Source: JAOPZW01 sp036379935
GTDB lineage: Bacteria; Actinomycetota; Thermoleophilia; Solirubrobacterales; Solirubrobacteraceae
DNA length: 64,000 nucleotides
Direction: 5' to 3'
NCBI GenBank assembly: GCA_036379935.1
Contig: DASVFT010000040.1
Span: 15,042 to 79,041 of the forward strand
Below, piece after piece: positions 49,813 to 59,141 of this stretch. The translations under genes and the position numbers were made by a program. The notes beneath the pieces were generated by a model that saw only the letters and a program-made list of their open reading frames with translations, did no database searches and was not told the origin of the DNA. Within the stretch, counting starts at the first letter, position 1, and each line of letters begins with the position of its first letter.

Positions 49813-51717
49813 GTGTTCGAAAGCTTCCGCATGCGCCCCTCCCTCAGCTCCCTCGCCCTCGCGGCCACCGTCGCCCTCTGCGCCGCGGCCCCGGCGGACG
49901 CGCAGTCGGTCGTCTCCACGCCGATCGCCAAGACGCTCTACAAGACCGGCCCGTCGGGTCGCTACCTCATGGGCGGGACGTGGCTCTTCAAGCTCGACAA
50001 CCACCAGAGCGGGCCGCAGCGTCAGACCGGAACGGCGGGCTGGAAGCGCGTGCGCGTGCCCAACGCCTGGAACGTGGGCGACGATACCCCGCAGTCGTTC
50101 CTGGGCGGCGTGGGCTGGTACCGCAAGGACTTCCGGCTGCCGACGCGCTCGCGCAGCGCCTCGTGGGTGGTGCGCTTCGAGTCGGTCAACTACCGCGCGA
50201 GGATCTGGCTCAACGGCAGGTTCATCGGCAAGAACCGGGGCGCCTACCTGCCGTTCGAGATCCGGCTCCCCGCGGGGATGCTCAAGCGCGGTGGCGTCAA
50301 CCGCCTCGTCGTCCGCGTCGACTCGCGGCGCAAGCAGACCGACTTCCCGCCCTCCGGGCTGTCGATCGTGGGCAAGCCGACGGGCGGCTGGTGGAACTAC
50401 GGCGGCCTGCTGCGCGAGGTCTACCTGCGCAAGATCAACGACATCGACTTCAACACCGTGGTCGTCCGGCCGCAGTTGCCGTGCGCCACGTGCGCGGCCA
50501 CGGTCACCTACCGGGTGACGCTGCGCAACTACGGCTCCAGCGCCAGGCGCGTGGGCGTGAGCGCGCGCTTCGGCGCGCGGCGGGTGGCCGTCGGCACCGC
50601 CACCGTCGGCGCCAAGCGCTTCGCCACGCTCACGCGCCGCATCAGGATCGCCAGGCCGCACCTCTGGTCGCCGGCCGACCCCTTCCTCTACGACGCGTCC
50701 CTGCAGGTCAGCTCCGGGGGACGTCAGCTCCAGCGCTACACGCTGAGGACGGGGATCCGCTCGATCAAGGTCGTCGGCGGGCACCTGTTCCTCAACGGCG
50801 CGCCCATGAACTTCCGCGGCGTTGCGCTGCACGAGGACTCGCGCCTCCAAGGGTTCGCCATCGACAACAGGACGCGCGACCAGCAACTCGCCTGGGTCAA
50901 GGAGCTCGGCGCCACCGTCATCCGCTCGCACTACCCGCTCGCGCCCTACACGCAGGAGCGCGCCGACGAGCTGGGGATCATGCAGTGGTCGGAGATCCCG
51001 GTCTACTCGGTCAAGGCCCAGTACCTCAGGCAGCCGCTGGTGCGCCAGCTCGCCGCCCGCGAGCTCGAGTCCAACATCAAGACCAACGGCAACCACCCCT
51101 CGGTCATCGTGTGGTCGATCGGCAACGAGCTGAGCGCCCGGCCGGGCCCGGTGCAGGGCCTCTACATCAAGGCGGCGGTGCAGGCCGCGCACGCGCTCGA
51201 CCCCACCCGTCCCGTGGGCCTGGCCGTGGCGGGGTACCCGTCGGCGGGCTGCCAGCCCGAGTACGGGCCGCTCGACGTCATCGGCATCAACGACTACTTC
51301 GGCTGGTACCCGGGCCCCAACGGCCAGATCGCCGATCGCACGCTGCTGCCCGACTACCTGGACTCGGTGCGCCAGTGCTATCCCAACAAGGCGATCGTCG
51401 TCACCGAGTTCGGGGCCGAGGCCAACCGTGACGGGCCGGTCGAGGAGAAGGGCACCTACGCCTTCCAGCAGGACTTCGTCAACTTCCACCTCGGCGTGTT
51501 CGCGACGAAGCCGTGGCTGTCGGGCGCCATCTACTTCGCGCTCCAGGAGTTCCGGGTGCGCCCCGACTGGGACGGCGGCAACCCGCGCCCGCAGCCGCCG
51601 GTGCACCAGAAGGGCCTGGTCTCGTTCGACGGCGTGCGCAAGCCTGCGTTCTTCGACGTCCAGCGCATCTTCCGCGCCACGCAGCAGTTCGGCCCGGCGC
51701 CGCGGGCGCGGGTCTAG
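49813..51717 (+). CDS. Secreted GH2-family glycoside hydrolase (beta-galactosidase/glucuronidase-like)
   Basis: A 634-residue exported enzyme. The signal peptide is 'LSSLALAATVALCAAAPADA'. The GH2 layout follows: sugar-binding jelly roll ('GVGWYRKDFRLP', 'VNYRARIWLNGRFIGKNRGAYLPFEI'), immunoglobulin-like domain (~215-310), and TIM barrel with 'FLNGAPMNFRGVALHEDS', the acid/base 'SVIVWSIGNELSARPG' (Glu in NEL) and the nucleophile 'AIVVTEFGAEANRDG' (TEFGAE). Both catalytic glutamates are present. The specificity (galactosidase, glucuronidase or mannosidase) is not resolved. GTG 49813 has GGGGG 8 nt upstream; ATG 49831 also yields a good signal peptide. Confidence 0.92.
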   Translation: MFESFRMRPSLSSLALAATVALCAAAPADAQSVVSTPIAKTLYKTGPSGRYLMGGTWLFKLDNHQSGPQRQTGTAGWKRVRVPNAWNVGDDTPQSFLGGVGWYRKDFRLPTRSRSASWVVRFESVNYRARIWLNGRFIGKNRGAYLPFEIRLPAGMLKRGGVNRLVVRVDSRRKQTDFPPSGLSIVGKPTGGWWNYGGLLREVYLRKINDIDFNTVVVRPQLPCATCAATVTYRVTLRNYGSSARRVGVSARFGARRVAVGTATVGAKRFATLTRRIRIARPHLWSPADPFLYDASLQVSSGGRQLQRYTLRTGIRSIKVVGGHLFLNGAPMNFRGVALHEDSRLQGFAIDNRTRDQQLAWVKELGATVIRSHYPLAPYTQERADELGIMQWSEIPVYSVKAQYLRQPLVRQLAARELESNIKTNGNHPSVIVWSIGNELSARPGPVQGLYIKAAVQAAHALDPTRPVGLAVAGYPSAGCQPEYGPLDVIGINDYFGWYPGPNGQIADRTLLPDYLDSVRQCYPNKAIVVTEFGAEANRDGPVEEKGTYAFQQDFVNFHLGVFATKPWLSGAIYFALQEFRVRPDWDGGNPRPQPPVHQKGLVSFDGVRKPAFFDVQRIFRATQQFGPAPRARV

Positions 51718-51739
51718 TCGCTACCATCCGTCGCCGCCC

Positions 51740-52453
51740 ATGGCCAGCCAGACGACGAAGCTCTCCATCTCTCCGCGCGAGGTCTCCAACTCGCGCGCGA
51801 CGCGCCGCCTGCGGCGCTCGGGCCAGGTCCCGGGCGTCCTCTACGGCGGCGGCGACGATGCCGTGCCCTTCGCCGTCGACGAGCGCGAGCTACGTCACGC
51901 GCTCGCCGCGCAGGGGGCCGTGGTCGAGCTCCAGCTCGACGGCAGCGGCACCCCGGCGGTCCTGAAGGACAGCCAGCGCCACCCGGTGCGCGGGCAGACC
52001 CTGCACGTCGACTTCCTGCGCGTCCGCCTCGACGTCGCCATCCACGCCGTCGTCGCGCTCGAGCTCGTCGGCGGCGGCGACGCGCCCGGCGCCAAGGAGG
52101 GCGGCGTGCTCGAGCACGTCACCCGCGAGATCAACATCGAGGCGCTGCCCAACGACATCCCCGAGCGCCTCGAGCTCGACGTCTCGCAGATGCAGGTCAA
52201 CGACACGCTCTTCCTGTCCTCGGTCAGCGCGCCCGCGGGCGTGACGATCCTCGACGACGTCGACGAGACGGTCGTCGCGACCCTGACCCCGCCGCGCCTG
52301 CAGGCCGAGCTCGACGCGCTCGACGAGGAGGCGATGGAGCAGGAGACCGAGGTCGTCGGCGAGGGCGAGGCGCCCGCCGCCGAGGCCGAGGGCGAGGCCG
52401 AGGGCGAAGCGCCCGCCGAGCGCGGCGACGCCGCCGGCGAGAGCTCCGAGTAG
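51740..52453 (+). CDS. rplY: Ribosomal protein L25/Ctc
   Basis: A 237-residue L25 of the long TL5/CTC type. The N-terminal 5S rRNA-binding domain ('LSISPREVSNSRATRRLRRSGQVPGVLYGGG', 'KDSQRHPVRGQTLHVDFLRV') is followed by the Ctc C-terminal domain ('GGVLEHVTREINIEALPNDIPERLELDVSQMQVNDTLFLS'). An extended Glu/Ala tail (~200-237) is at the upper end for the family. It forms a conserved pair with pth, 9 nt downstream. A TACCAT box at 51722-51727 (12 nt before the ATG) may be its -10. Confidence 0.95.
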   Translation: MASQTTKLSISPREVSNSRATRRLRRSGQVPGVLYGGGDDAVPFAVDERELRHALAAQGAVVELQLDGSGTPAVLKDSQRHPVRGQTLHVDFLRVRLDVAIHAVVALELVGGGDAPGAKEGGVLEHVTREINIEALPNDIPERLELDVSQMQVNDTLFLSSVSAPAGVTILDDVDETVVATLTPPRLQAELDALDEEAMEQETEVVGEGEAPAAEAEGEAEGEAPAERGDAAGESSE

Positions 52454-52462
52454 CTGCGTCCG

Positions 52463-53053
52463 ATGCGCCGCCGCCTCTTCGGAGGAGGCTCCCCGGCGCC
52501 GGTCGACTGGCTTGTCGTCGGGCTCGGCAACCCCGGCGAGCGCTACGCCCGCACGCCGCACAACGTCGGCTTCGCCGTGGCGGAGGAGCTCGCGCGCCGC
52601 TGGGAGCTGCCGCGGCCCAGGCAGCGCTACGCGGGCCTCTTCACGGACGGGCGCACGGGTCCCGGTGGCCCGCGCGTGGCCGTGCTCTGGCCCCAGACCT
52701 ACATGAACGAGGCCGGCACCTCCGCCGGCCCGGCCCGCGGGGCGCTCCACCTCGACCTCGATCGCGTGCTGGTCGTCCACGACGAGATCGACCTGCCCTT
52801 CGGCGAGGTCCGCACGCGCGTCGGGGGCGGCCTGGCGGGACACAACGGCCTGAAGTCGCTGCGCCGCGGGCTGGGCTCGCCCGACTTCGCGCGCGTGCGC
52901 GTCGGCGTCGGACGCCCGGACTCGACGGACCCCGACATCGTCTCGGCGCACGTGCTCGGGCGCTGGCGCCAACCGGAGGACGAGGTGCGCGCCCTCGTGC
53001 AGAGCGCCGCGGACGCCGCCGAGCGGGTCGTGGTGGGCGGCGCCTCGCCCTGA
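52463..53053 (+). CDS. pth: Peptidyl-tRNA hydrolase
   Basis: A 196-residue Pth. It has 'LVVGLGNPGERYARTPHNVGFAVAEELARR' (catalytic His in 'TPHNVGF'), 'WPQTYMNEAGTSAGPARG', 'VLVVHDEIDLPFGEVRTRVGGGLAGHNGLKSL' and 'FARVRVGVGRP'. It frees stalled peptidyl-tRNA after drop-off. ATG 52463 lies 9 nt after the rplY stop, the usual ctc-pth arrangement. Confidence 0.96.
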   Translation: MRRRLFGGGSPAPVDWLVVGLGNPGERYARTPHNVGFAVAEELARRWELPRPRQRYAGLFTDGRTGPGGPRVAVLWPQTYMNEAGTSAGPARGALHLDLDRVLVVHDEIDLPFGEVRTRVGGGLAGHNGLKSLRRGLGSPDFARVRVGVGRPDSTDPDIVSAHVLGRWRQPEDEVRALVQSAADAAERVVVGGASP

Positions 53054-53142
53054 GCGGCATCGCGGCGCACGAGGCGACTTGTGCGCGTGCAACCACTGGT
53101 AATAGGCTCGGGCCATCCGGCGTCCAAGCTGAGAGGAGAGGT

Positions 53143-53649
53143 ATGAGCACCGTCCCCGTGCACCTCACCGTCAACGGTCAGCGTCATGAGCTCCAGGTCG
53201 AGCCCCGTCTCCTGCTGGTCCACCTGCTGCGCGAGAACCTGGGCCTCACCGGCACACACGTGGGTTGCGACACGACGAACTGCGGCGCCTGCACCGTGCA
53301 CCTCGACGGCGAGTCCGTGAAGAGCTGCACCGTCCTGGCCGTCCAGGCCGACGGCGCCGAGGTCAAGACCATCGAGGGCATGGCTGACGGCGACAAGCTC
53401 CACCCGCTCCAGGAGGCCTTCTGGGCCGACCACGGCCTGCAGTGCGGCTACTGCACGCCGGGCATGATCATGGCCGCCGCCGACCTGCTCGCACGCAATC
53501 CCACGCCGACCGAGGACGAGGTCCGCCACGGCCTCGAGGGCAACCTCTGCCGCTGTACCGGCTACCACAACATCGTCAGGGCGGTCCAGGACGCGGCGCA
53601 GGCCATGTCCGGAGGGACCGCGGTCGGTTCGCAGGAGGTGTCGGCATGA
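53143..53649 (+). CDS. coxS: Molybdenum hydroxylase 2Fe-2S (small) subunit, CoxS-like
   Basis: A 168-residue protein with the two 2Fe-2S domains of CoxS/XdhC-type small subunits: plant-type 'GCDTTNCGACTVHLDG' (~42-57, with a further Cys at 'KSCTV') and the alpha-helical 'QCGYCTPGMIMAAADLL' with 'GNLCRCTGYHNIV'. It passes electrons from the Mo site to FAD. GAGGAGAGGT just before ATG 53143 is the ribosome-binding site. It opens a nine-gene cluster. The upstream gap 53054-53142 may hold the promoter, where a TAATAG/TAGGCT patch lies near 53100. Confidence 0.94.
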   Translation: MSTVPVHLTVNGQRHELQVEPRLLLVHLLRENLGLTGTHVGCDTTNCGACTVHLDGESVKSCTVLAVQADGAEVKTIEGMADGDKLHPLQEAFWADHGLQCGYCTPGMIMAAADLLARNPTPTEDEVRHGLEGNLCRCTGYHNIVRAVQDAAQAMSGGTAVGSQEVSA

Positions 53650-53704
53650 CCGCGCGTCATTGCTCACCCGTAGCAAGCGTCTACTTCGGAAGGAGGCCCT
53701 CGCG

Positions 53705-56062
53705 ATGAGCACCACCGAAGCCCCGGCCGGCAACGGCCACGTCGGTCGTGCGCTGCGGCGCAAGGAGGACCCGCGCCTCATCACCGGGCGGGGGAGCTAC
53801 GTCGAGGACATCATCCTGCCGGGCACGCTCTGGATGGCCATGGTGCGCTCGCCGGAGGCGCACGCGCGGATCGTCTCGATCGACGCCAGCGCGGCAAAGG
53901 AGCGCGAGGGCGTCGTCGCCGTGCTCACCAACGAGGACATGGCCGACCTGCTCGCGCCGCTGCCCATGGCCTGGGTCCCGCCGGGAGCGGAGGTCTCCAC
54001 CCCTGAGCACTGGCCGCTGGCCAAGGGCAAGGTCTGCCACGTCGGCGACCCCGTGGCCGTCGTCATCGGCGAGGACCGCTACGGCGTCGTCGACGCGGCC
54101 GAGGACGTCGTCGTCGAGTACGAGCCGCTGCCGGTCGTCACCGACATCGAGAGGGCGCTGGACTCCGACGCGCCCGTCATCCACGAGGGCATCGGCTCCA
54201 ACAAGAGCCACGAGCACTCCGTGGGCGGCGGCGACCTCGAGGCCGCGTTTGCCGACTCCGACGTGGTCATGGAGCGCCGGATCGTCAACCACCGCACGTC
54301 GGGCGCCCCGATCGAGTGCCGCGGCGTGCTGGCCGAGGATCGCGCCGGCAAGCTGACGATCTGGAGCACGACGCAGGTCCCGCACTTCCTGCGCCTCTTC
54401 CTGGCCATCATGCTCGGCGGCAGCGAGGAGCGCTACCGGGTCATCGCCCCTGAGGTGGGCGGCGGCTTCGGCACCAAGCTGCAGATCTACGCCGAGGAGG
54501 TCATCGCAGCGTGGGCGGCCAAGAAGCTCCAGCGGCCGATCAAGTGGATCGAGACGCGCTCCGAGCACATGATGACCTCCCACCACGGGCGCGACCAGAT
54601 CGCCTACGTGAAGGTCGGGGCCAAGCGCGACGGGACGCTGACCGCCTTCCACGCGCGGATCCTGGCCGACATGGGGGCCTATCACCAGCTCCTCACCCCG
54701 CTCATTCCGTCGCTCGGCGGCTACGTGATGACCGGCGTCTACAAGATCCCGGTCGTCCACACCGACGTCACCGGGGTGTTCACCAACAAGTTCGCGACGG
54801 ATGCCATCCGCGGCGCCGGCCGCCCCGAGGCGACGCACATGATCGAGGTCGCCCTCGACCAGCTCGCCGACGAGCTGGGCATGGACCGGCTGGAGCTGCG
54901 GCGCAAGAACTTCATCGCCAAGGAGGACTTCCCCTACGAGACGCCCTACGGCATCACCTACGACTCGGGCGACCACCACGGCACCCTCGACAAGCTGCTC
55001 GAGCACTTCGACGAGGACGCCATGCGTCGCGAGGCGCCGGCGGGCAAGCTGCGCGGCATCGGCTACTCGACGTACACCGAGATCTGCGGCCTGGCCCCGA
55101 CGCGGATGTTCGGCCCGACGGGCGTGGGCGTGCAGGCCGGGTTCTGGGAGTCGGCGGTCGTGCGCGTGCACATCACCGGCGGCGTGACGGTCTTCACCGG
55201 CACCTCGCCGCACGGCCAGGGCCACGAGACCGCCTGGGGGCAGATCGTGGCCGACCGCCTGGGCTGCGACCCCGACGCGGTGACCGTGCTGCACGGCGAC
55301 ACCGACCAGGGCCCCATGGGCCTCGACACCTACGGCTCGCGCTCGCTGGCGGTGGGCGGCACGTCGGCGGCGATCGCCGCCGAGCGGCTGGCCGACAAGT
55401 GCAAGCGCATCGTGGCGCACCAGCTCGAGGCGCCGGTGGAGGACATCGTCCTCCAGGACGGCAAGTGGATCGTCCGCGGCTCGCCGGACAAGGGCATGAC
55501 CCTCGGCGAGGTGTCGATGGCCGCGCACGTGCCCACCAACCTGCCCGAGGGCATGGACCCGGCCCTCGAGGCGTCCTCGTTCTGGGAGCCCGACAACTTC
55601 GTGTTCCCGTTCGGCGCCCATGCCTGCGTGGTCGACATCGACCGCGAGACCGGCAAGGTCGAGGTCGTCCGCTACGTGGCGGTCGACGACTGCGGCAACC
55701 CGATCAACCCGCTCCTCATCGACGGGCAGGTGCACGGTGGCGTGGTCCACGCGATCGGCCAGGCGCTCTTCGAGCAGGTCGTCTACGACGAGGCCGGCCA
55801 GCTCGTCACGGGATCGTTCGTCGACTACGCGCTGCCCACCGCGGCCGAGCTGCCGTCGTTCGAGACCGACCGGACGGTGACGCCGTCGCCGTCCAACCAC
55901 CTCGGCGTCAAGGGCATCGGCGAGGCGGGCACGATCGCCGCCTCCGCCGCGGTCACCAACGCCGTGATCGATGCCCTGCGGCCCGCCGGCGTCACGTACA
56001 TGGACATGCCGCTGACGCCGCTGCGGGTGTGGCAGGCGATCCAGGAAGGAGGCGCGTCGTGA
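53705..56062 (+). CDS. coxL: Molybdenum hydroxylase large subunit, form-II CoxL-like
   Basis: A 785-residue molybdopterin-cytosine-dinucleotide enzyme large subunit of the xanthine oxidase family. Seen are 'GRGSYVEDIILPGTLWMAMVRSPEAHARI', 'EVGGGFGTKLQIYAEEV', 'GTSPHGQGHETAWGQI' and the catalytic-base region 'LGVKGIGEAGTIA'. The active-site loop reads 'DAIRGAGRPEAT', i.e. the form-II AYRGAGR type, not the AYRCSFR of true (form I) CO dehydrogenase. The Cys that binds Cu in form I is absent, so the substrate may not be CO. AGGAGG at 53691 is 8 nt before ATG 53705. Confidence 0.92.
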   Translation: MSTTEAPAGNGHVGRALRRKEDPRLITGRGSYVEDIILPGTLWMAMVRSPEAHARIVSIDASAAKEREGVVAVLTNEDMADLLAPLPMAWVPPGAEVSTPEHWPLAKGKVCHVGDPVAVVIGEDRYGVVDAAEDVVVEYEPLPVVTDIERALDSDAPVIHEGIGSNKSHEHSVGGGDLEAAFADSDVVMERRIVNHRTSGAPIECRGVLAEDRAGKLTIWSTTQVPHFLRLFLAIMLGGSEERYRVIAPEVGGGFGTKLQIYAEEVIAAWAAKKLQRPIKWIETRSEHMMTSHHGRDQIAYVKVGAKRDGTLTAFHARILADMGAYHQLLTPLIPSLGGYVMTGVYKIPVVHTDVTGVFTNKFATDAIRGAGRPEATHMIEVALDQLADELGMDRLELRRKNFIAKEDFPYETPYGITYDSGDHHGTLDKLLEHFDEDAMRREAPAGKLRGIGYSTYTEICGLAPTRMFGPTGVGVQAGFWESAVVRVHITGGVTVFTGTSPHGQGHETAWGQIVADRLGCDPDAVTVLHGDTDQGPMGLDTYGSRSLAVGGTSAAIAAERLADKCKRIVAHQLEAPVEDIVLQDGKWIVRGSPDKGMTLGEVSMAAHVPTNLPEGMDPALEASSFWEPDNFVFPFGAHACVVDIDRETGKVEVVRYVAVDDCGNPINPLLIDGQVHGGVVHAIGQALFEQVVYDEAGQLVTGSFVDYALPTAAELPSFETDRTVTPSPSNHLGVKGIGEAGTIAASAAVTNAVIDALRPAGVTYMDMPLTPLRVWQAIQEGGAS

Positions 56063-56895
56063 TCCCGCCCGAATTCGACTACGTGGCGCCCGACTCGCTC
56101 GACGAGGCGCTGCAGGCGCTGGCCGGTGGCGGCGGGGACGCCAAGGTCCTCGCCGGCGGTCATTCGCTGCTGCCGCTCATGAAGCTGCGCCTGGCGGCGC
56201 CGGGCCTGCTCGTGGACATCCGCAAGGTGCCGGGCCTGCGCGGTGTCCAGCGCGAGGACGGCCAATGGCGGATCGGCGCCATGACGCGTCACGCCGACCT
56301 CCAGGGCAACGCCGACCTCGGCCCGGTGGGCCAGGCGGCGGGCCTCATCGCCGACCAGCAGGTGCGCAACCGCGGCACCATCGGCGGCTCGCTGGCCCAC
56401 GGCGACCCGGCCTCCGACCTGCCCACCGTGCTGCTCGCCTGCGAGGGCAGCCTCACGGTGGCGAGCTCGAGCGGCACGCGCGAGGTGGCCGCGGCCGACC
56501 TGTTCCAGGACTACCTGACCACCGCCGTCGGCGACGGCGAGATCGTCACCGAGGTGCGCGTGCCGGCCTTCGACGGGTGGGGCTCGAGCTACCTCAAGTT
56601 CACCCGCCGCGCCGAGGACTGGGCCATGGTGGCGGTCTGCGCCCTGGTCAAGAAGGCGTCCGACGGCTCGTTCGAGGACGTGCGGATCGGGCTCACCAAC
56701 ATGGGCTCGACGCCGCTGCGCGCCGGCGCGGCCGAGGCGGCCCTCCGCGGCAAGGGCGCCGACGCGATCGCCGCCGCCGCCGATCAGGCGGCGGAGGGCA
56801 CCGATCCGCCGGGCGACCTCAACGCGACGCCTGACTACAAGCGCCACCTCGCGCGGGTGCTCACCCGCCGGGCGCTGGAAGAGGCGGCGGCCTGA
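56059..56895 (+). CDS. coxM: Molybdenum hydroxylase FAD-binding (medium) subunit, CoxM-like
   Basis: A 278-residue FAD subunit. The FAD motifs are 'KVLAGGHSLLPLMKLRLAAPGLLVDIRKV' and 'IADQQVRNRGTIGGSLAHGDPASDLP' (TIGG type). The C-terminal CO-dehydrogenase-type domain contains 'YLKFTRRAEDWAMVAVCALV'. GTG 56059 overlaps the coxL TGA (GTGA), so L and M are coupled. The gene order S-L-M is that described for form II clusters (form I is M-S-L). Confidence 0.93.
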   Translation: MIPPEFDYVAPDSLDEALQALAGGGGDAKVLAGGHSLLPLMKLRLAAPGLLVDIRKVPGLRGVQREDGQWRIGAMTRHADLQGNADLGPVGQAAGLIADQQVRNRGTIGGSLAHGDPASDLPTVLLACEGSLTVASSSGTREVAAADLFQDYLTTAVGDGEIVTEVRVPAFDGWGSSYLKFTRRAEDWAMVAVCALVKKASDGSFEDVRIGLTNMGSTPLRAGAAEAALRGKGADAIAAAADQAAEGTDPPGDLNATPDYKRHLARVLTRRALEEAAA

Positions 56896-56927
56896 CCCGC
56901 CACACTGCTCTGACATCGCCAGACGCG

Positions 56928-57743
56928 GTGGGCGAGGCGCTCGGGCACGAGCGCTACCTCGCCGACCGCGCGCTGGCCACTGCCGTCTTCCTGTCCGCCG
57001 AGCTCGGCCAGCCGCTGCTCGTCGAAGGGGAGGCCGGCGTCGGCAAGACCGAGGTGGCCAAGGCGCTGGCCGCGGCCACCGGCGCGCGGCTCATCCGCCT
57101 GCAGTGCCACGAGGGCATCGACGTCCACCACGCCCTCTACGACTGGGACTACGCGCGCCAGCTGCTGGCCCTGCGGGCCGCCGAAGGAGGCATCGACGAG
57201 GGCGACCTCTTCTCGCGGCGCTTCCTGCTGCGCCGTCCGCTGCTGGAGGCGATCGAGGCCGACGGACCGGTGGTGCTGCTCGTCGACGAGATCGACCGCG
57301 CCGACGACGAGTTCGAGGCCTTCCTCCTGGAGCTGCTCTCCGACTTCCAGGTGACCATTCCCGAGCTGGGCACCATCGCGGCGCGCGAGCGCCCGCTGGT
57401 GGTCCTGACCTCCAACCGCACGCGCGAGCTGCACGACGCGCTCAAGCGCCGCTGCCTGTACCACTGGATCGACTACCCGTCGGCCGAGCGCGAGGCGGCG
57501 ATCGTCCACGCCCGCGTGCCCGGGGCGGAGGACGCGGTGGTGGCGCGCGTCGTCGAGGCGGTCGCGCGTCTGCGCGAGGCCGAGCTCTACAAGCAGCCGG
57601 GCGTGGGGGAGACGATCGCGTGGGCGCAGGCGCTGGGCGCCCTGGGCAGCGACAGCACCCTGGACGAGACGCTGGGGGTGGCGCTCAAGGTCCGCGAGGA
57701 TCTCGACCGCGTGCGCGCCGCGGGAGTGCTCGATGGTGCCTGA
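56928..57743 (+). CDS. coxD: MoxR-type AAA+ ATPase, CoxD-like
   Basis: A 271-residue AAA+ protein. It has Walker A 'GEAGVGKTEVAKALAA', Walker B 'VVLLVDEIDRADDEFEAFLLELLSDFQVTIPELG', sensor 1 'PLVVLTSNRTRELHDALKRRCLYHWIDYP' and the MoxR-like C-terminal lid. CoxD assists assembly of the Mo active site (in CODH, the Cu/S insertion step). GTG 56928 gives the best match. It overlaps the coxE start by 11 nt. Confidence 0.92.
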   Translation: MGEALGHERYLADRALATAVFLSAELGQPLLVEGEAGVGKTEVAKALAAATGARLIRLQCHEGIDVHHALYDWDYARQLLALRAAEGGIDEGDLFSRRFLLRRPLLEAIEADGPVVLLVDEIDRADDEFEAFLLELLSDFQVTIPELGTIAARERPLVVLTSNRTRELHDALKRRCLYHWIDYPSAEREAAIVHARVPGAEDAVVARVVEAVARLREAELYKQPGVGETIAWAQALGALGSDSTLDETLGVALKVREDLDRVRAAGVLDGA

Positions 57744-58830
57744 GGTCGTGGCCGTGGCGCGCATCATGCGCGCCGGCGGCGCCCGCGTGGGGACCGGGGA
57801 GATCGAGGCCGCCGCGCGCGCCCTCGGCGTCATGGGCGCCGCGCGCACCGACGCCTACCTCGCGCTGCGAGCGGTCCTGTGCTCGCGCCGCGAGGACCTG
57901 GCGGTCTTCGACGTCGCGTTCTCGGCCGTCTTCGGCGCCGTCGAGAGCGCGCCGGGGATCGAGCAGCCCGAGCTGCCGCCCGGCACCGCGGCCGCCCTGC
58001 CGCGCACGGCGGTCGACGAGCCGGGGCCCATGGCCGAGGGCGACCCGCAGGTGCGCCCGGCGGCGTGGAGCGACGCCGAGCTCCTGCTCGACAAGGACTT
58101 CGCCGAGTACTCCGACGCGGAGCGTGCGCTGGCCCGCGTGGTCGTCGCGCAGCTCGCGCGGCGTGGCCCGTCGCGCCGCTCGCGGCGCCTGCACGTCGCG
58201 CGCCACCGCGGCGTGCGGCCCGACCTGCAGCGCACCCTGCGGGCCTCGCTGCGCTGGGGCGGCGAGCCGCTCGATCGCCGCTGGCGCGAGCCGGCTTCGA
58301 AGCCGCGCAAGCTGGTGCTCGTGTGCGACGTGTCGGGCTCGATGGAGCCCTACGCGCGCGTCCTGCTGCAGTACCTGCACGCCGCCGTGGCCACGCACCG
58401 GCGCGTGGAGGCCTTCGCGTTCGGCACGCGCCTCACGCGGCTCACGCGCGAGCTCGCGGTGCGCGATCCCGACCGTGCGCTGGCGCGCGCCGCCGAGGCC
58501 GTGCAGGACTGGTCGGGCGGCACGCGCATCGGCCACGCCCTCGCCACGCTCAACCGCGAGCAGGGCCGGCGACTCGGCCGGGGAGCCGTGGTCGTCATCC
58601 TTTCCGATGGATGGGACCGCGGAGAGCCCGAGATGCTGGCGGAGGAGATGGCGCGACTGCGACGGTCCGCGCACCGCGTCGTGTGGCTCAACCCGCTGAA
58701 GGCGGGTCGCGACTATGAGCCGCTGGCCCGCGGGATGGCCGCGGCGTTGCCCCATACTGACCATTTCCTGGCCGGCAACTCGCTGGCTTCGTTGGCCGAG
58801 CTGGCCCTGATCCTGGAGGAGACCCGATGA
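57733..58830 (+). CDS. coxE: VWA-domain protein, CoxE-like
   Basis: A 365-residue protein with a C-terminal von Willebrand factor A domain. The MIDAS residues are 'LVCDVSGSMEPYARVLLQ' (DxSxS), a Thr in 'GGTRIGHAL' and Asp in 'VVVILSDGWDRGEPEML'. The N-terminal half ('VAVARIMRAGGARVGTGEIEAAARAL') is the CoxE-family helical domain. It usually works with the MoxR ATPase as a chaperone pair for Mo-enzyme maturation. It starts at ATG 57733 within the coxD 3' end and overlaps the next gene as ATGA (58827-58830). Confidence 0.92.
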   Translation: MVPEVVAVARIMRAGGARVGTGEIEAAARALGVMGAARTDAYLALRAVLCSRREDLAVFDVAFSAVFGAVESAPGIEQPELPPGTAAALPRTAVDEPGPMAEGDPQVRPAAWSDAELLLDKDFAEYSDAERALARVVVAQLARRGPSRRSRRLHVARHRGVRPDLQRTLRASLRWGGEPLDRRWREPASKPRKLVLVCDVSGSMEPYARVLLQYLHAAVATHRRVEAFAFGTRLTRLTRELAVRDPDRALARAAEAVQDWSGGTRIGHALATLNREQGRRLGRGAVVVILSDGWDRGEPEMLAEEMARLRRSAHRVVWLNPLKAGRDYEPLARGMAAALPHTDHFLAGNSLASLAELALILEETR

Positions 58831-59141
58831 AGGACGTCTTGAAGGACGTGGACGCCTGGACCGCCCGCGGCGACAAGGTCGCGCTGGCCATGGTGGTGGG
58901 CGTCAAGCGCTCGGCGCCCCGGCCGCAGGGCGCGAAGATGGCGATCAGCTCCAGCGGCGACGTGTCCGGGGCCGTGAGCGGCGGCTGCGTCGAGGGCTCG
59001 GTCGTCCAGGCGGCCGAGGAGGTCCTGGCCGGCGGCGCGCCGCGGCTGCTGCACTTCGGCATCGCCGACGAGGAGGCGTGGGACGTCGGGCTGCCGTGCG
59101 GCGGCGAGATCGACGTCTGGGTGGAGCGTTACGAGCCGTGA
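58827..59141 (+). CDS. XdhC/CoxF N-terminal-domain protein
   Basis: A 104-residue stand-alone XdhC_CoxI domain: 'DKVALAMVVGVKRSAPRPQGAKMAISSSGDVSGAVSGGCVEGSVVQAAEEVL' and 'GLPCGGEIDVWVE' are its signatures. In full-length XdhC this domain, together with a C-terminal Rossmann domain, binds and sulfurates Mo cofactor. Here the two parts are separate genes joined by a GTGA overlap (59138-59141), so they probably assemble in trans. Confidence 0.88.
   Translation: MKDVLKDVDAWTARGDKVALAMVVGVKRSAPRPQGAKMAISSSGDVSGAVSGGCVEGSVVQAAEEVLAGGAPRLLHFGIADEEAWDVGLPCGGEIDVWVERYEP

Noticed and set aside
53705..56062. Calling CoxL a proven CO dehydrogenase
   Set aside because: The active-site loop is AIRGAGR without the copper-binding Cys of form I enzymes.
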